From positions 1-5,074 of the forward strand of contig JAFMSB010000162.1 of NCBI GenBank assembly GCA_017353815.1: 5,074 bases of DNA, read 5' to 3'. The notes below the pieces were generated by a model. It had not been told where the DNA came from, ran no database searches, and saw nothing but the letters and a program-made list of their open reading frames with translations. Every line of letters starts with the position of its first letter. Position 1 is the stretch's first letter. Origin of the DNA: Methylocapsa sp. (GTDB lineage Bacteria; Pseudomonadota; Alphaproteobacteria; Rhizobiales; Beijerinckiaceae). This document shows, piece after piece, positions 1 through 5,074 of this stretch. A program made the translations under genes and the position numbers.

Positions 1-16
1 TTTAGCCCGCCGCAAC

Positions 17-47
17 ACCCCGCGCGGTTTTTATAAGCCAGCGGGGT
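17..47 (-). terminator. Weak candidate stem-loop at the end of the membrane protein gene
   Basis: ACCCCGC (17-23) and GCGGGGT (41-47) form a perfect 7-bp inverted repeat with a 17-base loop, overlapping the last base of the TAA stop of the minus-strand gene. On the minus strand no T-run follows, so it is a poor match to an intrinsic terminator. Read on the plus strand, a short CCGCGCGG palindrome (20-27) is followed by TTTTTAT, so it could instead end a plus-strand gene lying left of the window. Direction and function are uncertain. Confidence 0.25.
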
Positions 48-628
48 TAAGGCGGCGAAGGCCTCGCGCGTCGTGCAAATCCCGGCGGAACATTTAAAAA
101 GACAAACACGGCAACCACGATCAGCACGGCGAGAATGAGCAGGATGAGCACGGTCGAAGTTTCGAGCCAGGCGATGGCCGGGATGGCGAGGCCCATCACC
201 AGGCCGACGACGCAAATACGCCAAGCATCGGCGTGAATGCCGGCCGTGAATGTGGCGAGCGCCAAAATTGCGAGGACCGTGAGGGCATCGGCATCGGCAT
301 TCATTATCCGGTTTACGCTTGTCGTGAAGACGACATACATCGCAAGCATTGCCGCAGCCCAATGGAGCACTTGCGTCCTTATCAGGTGCCAACGGGCCTC
401 GCGCCTGCTCCTGCTCCGCCATTGCACGGCCACACAGATGATGCCGAAAACAGGGGCAAGCGTCATCCAATAGGAACTCATGGCCGTCGGGTCGACGCTT
501 GTGCGCGCGACGCCGGCAAGCGCGAGGCCGAGCATCAGCATATAGGGCCAATCCTTCAGCACGAACGAACGGAACCGGGTGCGAAGGGTGGGCGGGGTAT
601 AGGTGGTGACGATTTCATGGTTGATCAT
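47..628 (-). CDS. Hypothetical six-helix integral membrane protein
   Basis: I do not recognise a family for this 193-residue protein. Six hydrophobic segments are visible at about residues 27-44, 53-69, 87-104, 113-131, 136-154 and 158-179. Positive charges cluster before segment 1 (R16, R18, R20, K25), between segments 2 and 3 (the RSRSRR stretch near 71-76 and R84) and after segment 6 (RRAR, 186-189). By the positive-inside rule this gives both termini in the cytoplasm. No signal peptide, catalytic motif, metal site or repeated domain can be seen. The ATG start is backed by GAGG seven bases upstream. The gene lies 154 bases downstream of mfd on the same strand, so it may be co-transcribed or have its own promoter in that gap. 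The product is probably an inner-membrane protein, and its substrate or partner cannot be inferred. Intact reading frame and hydropathy make a real gene likely. Confidence 0.8.
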   Translation of the reverse strand: MINHEIVTTYTPPTLRTRFRSFVLKDWPYMLMLGLALAGVARTSVDPTAMSSYWMTLAPVFGIICVAVQWRSRSRREARWHLIRTQVLHWAAAMLAMYVVFTTSVNRIMNADADALTVLAILALATFTAGIHADAWRICVVGLVMGLAIPAIAWLETSTVLILLILAVLIVVAVFVFLNVPPGFARRARPSPP

Positions 629-635
629 GGTGGAA

Positions 636-639
636 CCTC
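636..639 (-). promoter_or_regulatory. Ribosome binding site of the membrane protein gene
   Basis: Read on the minus strand the sequence is GAGG, then seven bases, then ATG (628-626). This matches a Shine-Dalgarno core at good spacing and fixes the start of the membrane protein gene. Confidence 0.7.
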
Positions 640-649
640 GAAGATAACA

Positions 650-717
650 GCCGTCCGCTCCGCATGAGAGATCGCCCGCGGGCCGGGCATTTATTTATCT
701 AGTGAGTTTCGGACGGC
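650..717 (-). repeat. Nested inverted repeats in the leader of the membrane protein gene
   Basis: GCCGTCCG (650-657) and CGGACGGC (710-717) form a perfect 8-bp inverted repeat 52 bases apart. Inside it a second hairpin pairs GCCCG (674-678) with CGGGC (684-688) around a 5-base loop. If transcription starts upstream of 717, the leader RNA would fold with the outer stem ending about 21 bases before the ATG. An AT-rich stretch (689-700) sits between the stems and could instead hold a -10 element, although no convincing -35 is seen. The fold could also be the 3' end of the mfd transcript, but there is no T-run on that strand. The repeat is certain, its role is not. Confidence 0.35.
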
Positions 718-782
718 GAATAAACCGTTCCTTGTGATTAACTTCGTCGCAGGCCAAGTCCAAGCACGACCGGCAGCCAGGA

Positions 783-3700
783 TCAGGCGGCCTTTTTGGC
801 GGCGATCCTGACGAGGCTCTGCAAAATTCTCCGGGTTTCTTCGAGCCTCTCGGCCTTAGTCTCAAAATCGCGGACAAACACGAGCTTCATATCCGGGCGG
901 ACCCTCGCTTGGCTGCTTTGGCTGGCGATGTAGCGGACCAAACCTTGGGGATTCGCGAAGGAATTGCCGCGAAATGCGATCATGATCCCCCGCGGGCCGG
1001 CTTCGATCTTTTCGACCTGCGCCGCGCGGCAAAGGACCTTGATTTCAACAAGCTTCAGCAGTTCCGCGGCCTCTGCGGGCAGCGGTCCAAACCGGTCGAT
1101 CAATTCCGCGGCGAAACTCTCGATCTCTGAATCGGACCGGAGCGCGGCGAGGCGGCGGTAGAGGCTCAAGCGAAGATGTACATCCGGCACATAGTCTTCC
1201 GGAATCGTGACTGGCGTGCCAAGAGTAATCGACGGCGACCAGGCTTCTTCGGCTGGCTCCGCAATTCCCGCCTGCAAGGCTTCGACCGCTTCGCGCAGCA
1301 TTTCCTGATAAAGCTCGTAGCCGACCTCTTTGATATGCCCCGACTGCTCCTCGCCAAGCAGATTTCCCGCGCCGCGGATATCCAGATCGTGACTGGCAAG
1401 TTCGAATCCGGCTCCAAGCGTATCAAGGGATTGCAAAACCTTGAGACGCCGCTCGGCTTGTGGCGTCAGAGTGCGTTTCGGGGGCACGGTAAAGAGAGCA
1501 TAGGCGCGAACCTTGGAGCGGCCGACACGCCCGCGCAGCTGGTAGAGCTGGGCAAGGCCAAACATATCCGCGCAATGCACGACGAGCGTGTTCGCGGCCG
1601 GAATATCGAGGCCCGATTCGACGATGGCCGTTGAAAGCAAGACATTGTACTGGCCATCGTAAAACGCAGACATCCGCGCTTCCAATTCCGGTGCCGGAAG
1701 CTGGCCATGCGCGACGATAAACTTTACCTCCGGGACATTGGTGCGCAAATAAGCTCCCGCCTCGTCTAGATCTTCGATTCGCGGGCAGACATAAAAAGAC
1801 TGGCCGCCCCTGTAGCGCTCGCGCAGCAAGGCCTCGCGCACGAGCAAATCGTCGAATGGCGAAATGGTCGTGCGCACAGCCAGCCGGTCGACGGGAGGCG
1901 TCGCGATGAGCGAGAGTTCCCGGACGCCGGTCAAGGCGAGCTGAAGGGTGCGCGGTATGGGGGTCGCGGAAAGGGTCAGCACGTGGATTTCGGCGCGCAG
2001 CTCCTTGAGCCGCTCCTTGTGCTTGACGCCAAAATGCTGCTCTTCGTCGACGATGACAAGCCCGAGATCTTTGAAGCGGACATCCTTGCCGAGCAGGGCA
2101 TGGGTCCCGATGAGGATATCGATCTCGCCCGACGCTGCGCCAAGCTTTGCGGATTTGATCCCCGAGGCTCCTGCCATGCGAGACATTTGCGCAATTTTGA
2201 CCGGCACATGCGTAAAGCGCGGCAGGAAACTCTTATAGTGCTGGCGCGCGAGCAATGTGGTTGGCACGATGACCGCAACCTGTTTGCCGGAAATCGCCGC
2301 GGCAAATGCGGCGCGCAGCGCAACCTCGGTTTTGCCGAATCCGACATCTCCGCAAATAAGCCGGTCCATGGGGCGGCCGGATGCCATATCATCGAGAACG
2401 GCATCGATCGCTGCCTGCTGGTCCGCAGTCTCTTCAAATGGGAAGCCCGCGCAAAACTCGGCATAAAGGCCCTCTGGCGGAACAAGTTTCGGTGCCGCTC
2501 TTGTTTGCCGCGCCGCGGCAATGCGGATGAGATCCGCCGCCATTTCGAGAATGCGCTTGCGCAGCCGCGCTTTGCGCTTCTGCCAGGCGACACCGCCGAG
2601 GCGGTCGAGCTCGACGCCTGCTTCTTCCGATCCGTAGCGCGATAAAAGCTCCAGATTCTCAACCGGCAGAAAGAGTTTCGCGCCTTCGGCGTAGTGCAAT
2701 TCGAGGCAGTCATGCGGCGCCCCGGCTGCCTCAATCGTCTTAAGTCCGGCAAAGCGCCCGATGCCATGATCGACATGGATAATGATGTCGCCAGGGGTGA
2801 GCGCGCCTGCTTCGGCGAGGAAATTCTCGGCCCGGCGTGACTTGCGGCGCCCGCCCAAGAGCCGGTCGCCAAGTATGTCCTGCTCGCCGATGACCGCAAG
2901 TCCCGGCGCCTCAAAGCCCTGCTCGATGCCGATCACGGCAAGGGCGAGGGCCGATTGCGGCAAGGCAAGGGCCTGCGCATAGGAAGAGACGGGCGCGAGC
3001 GCGTCAAAACCGTGATCGCCAAGGACATGCGCGAGCCGCTCGCGCGAGCCATCCGACCATGCGGCAAGGATCACCCGTTTGCCGGTTCCTTGCAGCGCTC
3101 GCACATGATCCGCGGAAGCGGTGAAGACATTGGCGCCTGGGTCCGCGCGTTCTGCGGCGAAGTTGCGCCCGGGCCGTGAGCCGCAATCGAACGGCCTCCC
3201 GCTGTCCCCTTGCGGCTCGGCAAAAGGAGCTAAGCAGATGGCGGATCGCGCGGCAATCTGTGCGCTCCATTCGGAAGACAAAAGATAAAGAGCGTCCGGC
3301 GGCAGCGGCTTTATCGGGCAGTTTGCCGGATCGGCTTCGAGCGCCTGCTTGCGGGCGCCATAATAATCGTCGATCTGCGCAAAGCGTTCGTTTGCCGCCG
3401 GTTGAGCGAGATGATCAAGAACCAAGGGCACGCCCGGGCAATAGGAAAAGAGCGTGTCGAGTTTCTCGTAAAATAGCGGCAGCCAATGTTCAAAGCCCTG
3501 GTGGCGGCGCCCCTCGCTCACCGCCTCATAAAGGGCATCGCCGCGTGTCTGCGCGCCAAATTCGGTGACATATCCGAGCCGGAAGCGCCGGATCCTATCG
3601 CTGTTGAGCTGCACCTCGCTCATGGGCACGAGATCGAGCGAGCGCAATTGGCTTATTGTGCGCTGCGAATCGGGGTCAAATGCGCGGATCGACTCGAGCG

Positions 3701-4301
3701 TATCGCCGAAAAAATCGAGGCGGATGGGCTGCGGGGCTCCCGGCGGGAAAAGATCGACGATGCCGCCGCGCACCGCATATTCGCCGGCGTCGCGCACGCT
3801 CGAAGCCCGCCCAAAGCCGTTGACTTCGAGCCAGCTGACGAGCGCGTCGCGATCGACCACATTGCCGGGCGCGGCGGAAAAGGTGTCGCTGGCGATCAAG
3901 TCTCGCGGCGGCACCCTTTGAACGAGCGCATTCACGGTTGTTGTAATGATGCGGGGGCGCTCAATCGCGGGGCAGGAGCGGGCAAGGCGCGAGAGGGCCA
4001 CAATGCGCCGCGCGGCGATCGCCGGATCGGGCGAGATGCGGTCATAGGGCTGGCAATCCCAGGCGGGAAAATCGAGAATTTCGAGATCGGGCGCGGCGAA
4101 AGCCAGCGTCTCGCGGAAAGCGCGCGCGCGCTGGCCATCGCGCGCGGCATGGATCAGCGCGGCGCTCTGGTTCGCGGCTTCCGTTGCGAGCGCGCGGGCA
4201 AGGTCCGCGACACAGAAAGCGTCGAACCCGTCCGCCACAGAGGCGAGGGTGACCGGCCCGCCTCCTTTGATCGCGGCAATCAATTGTTTGAAGTCAATCA
4301 C
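783..4301 (-). CDS. mfd: Transcription-repair coupling factor Mfd (ATP-dependent DNA translocase)
   Basis: Mfd binds RNA polymerase stalled at DNA lesions, pushes it off by ATP-driven translocation and recruits UvrA for nucleotide excision repair in the cytoplasm. From the GTG start the protein has 1172 residues, a normal family length. Visible in order: a UvrB-like N-terminal module without a Walker A motif (FPAWDCQPYDR, about 78-88; RGGIVDLFPPG, about 178-188); the RNA polymerase-interacting domain (HVDHGIGRFAGL, about 509-520); Walker A GDVGFGKT (651-658); the DEEQ box (752-755); SATPIPRT (778-785) in the translocation region; motif V around STAIVESGLDIP (890-901); motif VI QLRGRVGR (921-928); and the C-terminal autoinhibitory TRCF domain (about 1018-1130). 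All motor motifs are intact, with no frameshift. The start is uncertain: the frame stays open to a TTG at 4367, but family similarity begins at about the GTG at 4301 and a TATAAT box lies inside the longer version. The GTG has no strong Shine-Dalgarno sequence. Confidence 0.97.
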   Translation of the reverse strand: MIDFKQLIAAIKGGGPVTLASVADGFDAFCVADLARALATEAANQSAALIHAARDGQRARAFRETLAFAAPDLEILDFPAWDCQPYDRISPDPAIAARRIVALSRLARSCPAIERPRIITTTVNALVQRVPPRDLIASDTFSAAPGNVVDRDALVSWLEVNGFGRASSVRDAGEYAVRGGIVDLFPPGAPQPIRLDFFGDTLESIRAFDPDSQRTISQLRSLDLVPMSEVQLNSDRIRRFRLGYVTEFGAQTRGDALYEAVSEGRRHQGFEHWLPLFYEKLDTLFSYCPGVPLVLDHLAQPAANERFAQIDDYYGARKQALEADPANCPIKPLPPDALYLLSSEWSAQIAARSAICLAPFAEPQGDSGRPFDCGSRPGRNFAAERADPGANVFTASADHVRALQGTGKRVILAAWSDGSRERLAHVLGDHGFDALAPVSSYAQALALPQSALALAVIGIEQGFEAPGLAVIGEQDILGDRLLGGRRKSRRAENFLAEAGALTPGDIIIHVDHGIGRFAGLKTIEAAGAPHDCLELHYAEGAKLFLPVENLELLSRYGSEEAGVELDRLGGVAWQKRKARLRKRILEMAADLIRIAAARQTRAAPKLVPPEGLYAEFCAGFPFEETADQQAAIDAVLDDMASGRPMDRLICGDVGFGKTEVALRAAFAAAISGKQVAVIVPTTLLARQHYKSFLPRFTHVPVKIAQMSRMAGASGIKSAKLGAASGEIDILIGTHALLGKDVRFKDLGLVIVDEEQHFGVKHKERLKELRAEIHVLTLSATPIPRTLQLALTGVRELSLIATPPVDRLAVRTTISPFDDLLVREALLRERYRGGQSFYVCPRIEDLDEAGAYLRTNVPEVKFIVAHGQLPAPELEARMSAFYDGQYNVLLSTAIVESGLDIPAANTLVVHCADMFGLAQLYQLRGRVGRSKVRAYALFTVPPKRTLTPQAERRLKVLQSLDTLGAGFELASHDLDIRGAGNLLGEEQSGHIKEVGYELYQEMLREAVEALQAGIAEPAEEAWSPSITLGTPVTIPEDYVPDVHLRLSLYRRLAALRSDSEIESFAAELIDRFGPLPAEAAELLKLVEIKVLCRAAQVEKIEAGPRGIMIAFRGNSFANPQGLVRYIASQSSQARVRPDMKLVFVRDFETKAERLEETRRILQSLVRIAAKKAA

Positions 4302-4349
4302 GATTGGTGCTCGATGCTTTCGGCGCCGCGCCCGGGCCGGAAAATGCGA

Positions 4350-4355
4350 ATTATA
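4350..4355 (-). promoter_or_regulatory. Possible -10 element of an mfd promoter
   Basis: Read on the minus strand this is a perfect TATAAT. Transcription would start near 4343, giving a leader of about 42 bases before the GTG at 4301, and this supports that start over the TTG at 4367. No good -35 hexamer lies 16-18 bases upstream and there is no TGn extension, so the call rests mainly on the -10 match and its position between the parS site and mfd. Confidence 0.35.
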
Positions 4356-4430
4356 CGAACCGCCCAATTTACTGATACGAACAGGGAATGCGGCCGACCA
4401 TTTGGCAGAAACTTAGAATCATTCAAAAAA

Positions 4431-4446
4431 TGTTTCACGTGAAACA
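4431..4446. other. parS: parS centromere site, ParB binding palindrome
   Basis: TGTTTCACGTGAAACA is a perfect 16-bp palindrome and, from established knowledge, the form of the chromosomal parS site typical of Alphaproteobacteria. ParB dimers bind it, load as CTP-dependent clamps, spread along flanking DNA and work with ParA to segregate the origin region. It lies in the sdhE-mfd spacer, 130 bases upstream of the mfd GTG. The symmetry continues outward through A-runs and T-runs to 26 bp (4426-4451). No parA or parB gene is in the window, so function is inferred from the exact sequence match. Such sites usually cluster near oriC, which hints that this locus is origin-proximal. Confidence 0.9.
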
Positions 4447-4481
4447 TTTTTGTCCGATTCCGGTTCAAAACTTTACAACCC

Positions 4482-4509
4482 AAAAACAAGACTTCGCCCG
4501 TGCCGAAGT
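4482..4509 (-). terminator. Possible intrinsic terminator of sdhE
   Basis: On the minus strand ACTTCG (4509-4504) pairs with CGAAGT (4496-4491) around a 7-base loop. Four bases later comes a run of five T (4486-4482). The stem is only 6 bp and half GC, so the terminator would be moderate at best. It sits about 105 bases past the sdhE stop and before parS, where it would separate sdhE transcription from parS and mfd. Confidence 0.4.
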
Positions 4510-4613
4510 AAGACCGGCGAATATTTCTGACCGGTTGAAAGCTTGGGCGGAGGCTCGCGTCCTCGCTTCAACTCTGTTCCGCGAACGCGGGTCAGGACTA
4601 ACGGTGGTTCGCA

Positions 4614-4910
4614 TTAGGTGTCAAATGGGGCCGCGAGCCCGTGGAAAGCAAGGATTTTACGGAAAAGGGGCGTATGGTGCATGGCTGGAGGCACGGCCTC
4701 ACCCGTGATCCAGCCGAAAAGGTCCGGATCGGCGGCCTCGAGCAGCCGCTCGAAGTCGCAAAGATCTCCTTTACTTAAGTTTTTGATTTCCGCATTGGCG
4801 AAGCGGCCGAGGATGAGATCCATCTCGCGCGTGCCGCGATGCCAGGAGCGGAAGAGAATGCGGCGGCAGCGGGCGGCGTGGTCGAAGGCATTCGCCTGCT
4901 CATAAGACAT
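4614..4910 (-). CDS. sdhE: SdhE, FAD assembly factor of succinate dehydrogenase (DUF339/Sdh5 family)
   Basis: SdhE is a small cytoplasmic chaperone that helps attach FAD covalently to the SdhA subunit of succinate dehydrogenase, which joins the TCA cycle to respiration. The 98-residue length fits the family (about 80-100). The signature RGxxExD is present as RGTREMD (25-31), with the conserved Gly26 and Glu29 intact. The second family hallmark, LLEAADPDLFGWITG (56-70), follows. The first 13 or so residues are the variable N-terminus. The ATG at 4910 has only a weak GGGA about nine bases upstream, and there is no better in-frame start nearby. mfd follows on the same strand after a 312-base gap with a possible terminator, and recG is divergent upstream. 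This neighbourhood recurs in Alphaproteobacteria to my knowledge, although SdhE has no known role in DNA repair. No defects are seen. Confidence 0.95.
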   Translation of the reverse strand: MSYEQANAFDHAARCRRILFRSWHRGTREMDLILGRFANAEIKNLSKGDLCDFERLLEAADPDLFGWITGEAVPPAMHHTPLFRKILAFHGLAAPFDT

Positions 4911-4940
4911 GGTCTAAATTCCCGGAAAGGCTCGAAGGCT

Positions 4941-4978
4941 GCGGGAATATCGCCGCCGCAAAACTGCGGCGCTCCCGC
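4941..4978. repeat. Two-part stem-loop in the sdhE/recG divergent spacer
   Basis: GCGGGA (4941-4946) pairs with TCCCGC (4973-4978), and inside it CGCCGC (4954-4959) pairs with GCGGCG (4966-4971) around a 6-base AAAACT loop. The internal loop is lopsided, seven bases on one side and one on the other. No T-run follows on either strand, so it is not a standard terminator. It could lie in the leader RNA of sdhE or of recG, or act as an operator between them. I could not place a convincing promoter for either gene in 4911-5033. Confidence 0.45.
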
Positions 4979-5033
4979 CGCCGCACCATGCCAAACCACG
5001 ACGATCCAACAAGAGGCAGCTGCTCGAATATCG

Positions 5034-5074
5034 ATGCGCCCCTCTCTTCTCAACCCGCTTTTCGCCGCGGCCGG
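5034..5074 (+). CDS. recG: ATP-dependent DNA helicase RecG, first 13 codons only
   Basis: The frame opening at this ATG reads MRPSLLNPLFAAA before the window ends. MRP..LLNPLF is the opening I know from alphaproteobacterial RecG proteins, where it precedes the wedge domain. RecG is a double-stranded DNA translocase that reverses stalled replication forks and processes Holliday junctions and R-loops. The call rests on this short match and on the neighbourhood, since recG divergent from sdhE-mfd is a recurring arrangement. An AGAGG sequence lies 17 bases upstream, further than the usual Shine-Dalgarno distance. The ATG at 4988 is out of frame. No helicase motif falls inside the window, so the rest of the gene cannot be assessed. 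Confidence 0.75.
   Translation, partial: MRPSLLNPLFAAA

Larger units (their letters stand above)
4302..4613. other. Spacer between sdhE and mfd carrying parS, a possible promoter and a possible terminator
   Basis: These 312 bases hold no convincing gene. They look less GC-rich than the flanking coding sequence. From the sdhE side they contain a short hairpin CCGC-GAAC-GCGG (4579-4590, with outer CTG/CAG pairs) just after the sdhE stop, a stem-loop with a T-run (4482-4509), the parS site (4431-4446) and a TATAAT hexamer (4350-4355). Short open frames cross the region, including one in which parS reads MFHVKH, but they lack ribosome binding sites and recognisable protein features. Confidence 0.7.

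Noticed and set aside
631..660. Plus-strand GGAAC with a CGTC about 15 bases on, resembling an EcfG general stress promoter
   Set aside because: The -10 part deviates from CGTT, the spacing is off, and no plus-strand gene lies downstream.
1979..1984. A second CACGTG core, considered as another parS site
   Set aside because: It matches only the central hexamer. The flanking bases do not fit the parS consensus and it lies inside the mfd coding sequence.
1976..2914. Minus-strand open frame of 312 codons in another frame of mfd
   Set aside because: It overlaps the helicase-coding part of mfd, whose own frame encodes every expected motif. The alternative product is arginine- and serine-rich, typical of an out-of-frame reading.
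3486..4442. Long plus-strand open frame (318 codons) antisense to mfd
   Set aside because: It lies wholly opposite the mfd coding region and its spacer, has no recognisable motif, and is the kind of long antisense frame that GC-rich codon use produces by itself.
4298..4489. Small minus-strand frame with the peptide MFHVKH in the sdhE-mfd spacer
   Set aside because: The MFHVKH peptide is simply the translation of the parS palindrome. The frame runs into the mfd start region, has no ribosome binding site and shows no protein-like features.
4460..4544. Imperfect direct repeat (14 bases, 12 identical) at 4460-4473 and 4531-4544, and a GACCGG repeat at 4512 and 4529
   Set aside because: They are short, imperfect and only two copies each, so chance is a sufficient explanation without conservation data.
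4775..5053. Minus-strand open frame of 92 codons overlapping sdhE and the recG start
   Set aside because: It overlaps sdhE out of frame and runs across the divergent spacer and the likely recG start, with no recognisable protein features.

Overview
The window looks like a piece of an alphaproteobacterial chromosome, probably Hyphomicrobiales or a relative, although the exact lineage cannot be fixed from 5 kb. Three things point that way: GC-rich coding sequence, a divergent recG / sdhE-mfd gene order that I recall as common in Alphaproteobacteria, and a perfect 16-bp parS centromere site (TGTTTCACGTGAAACA) in the form typical of that class.

Layout, left to right. Positions 47-628 (minus) encode an unrecognised 193-residue protein with six predicted membrane segments. 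It has a clear ribosome binding site and a leader with nested inverted repeats. Positions 783-4301 (minus) encode a complete, intact Mfd, the transcription-repair coupling factor, most likely starting at a GTG codon. The spacer at 4302-4613 holds a perfect TATAAT hexamer that could drive mfd, the parS site inside a longer 26-bp perfect palindrome, and a stem-loop followed by a T-run that could end sdhE transcription. Positions 4614-4910 (minus) encode SdhE, the flavinylation factor for succinate dehydrogenase. A divergent spacer with a two-part GC-rich stem-loop follows, and the first 13 codons of a plus-strand gene at 5034 match the N-terminus typical of RecG helicase.

Functionally, Mfd and RecG both act in genome maintenance. 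Mfd removes stalled RNA polymerase and recruits excision repair, while RecG remodels stalled forks and branched DNA. SdhE serves respiration and appears to be only a positional neighbour. The parS site would be bound by ParB and used in origin segregation, which suggests, but does not prove, that this locus lies near the replication origin. The protein-coding content is ordinary core genome, and I see no mobile element, CRISPR array, RNA gene or defence system. The parS site is the most notable feature.
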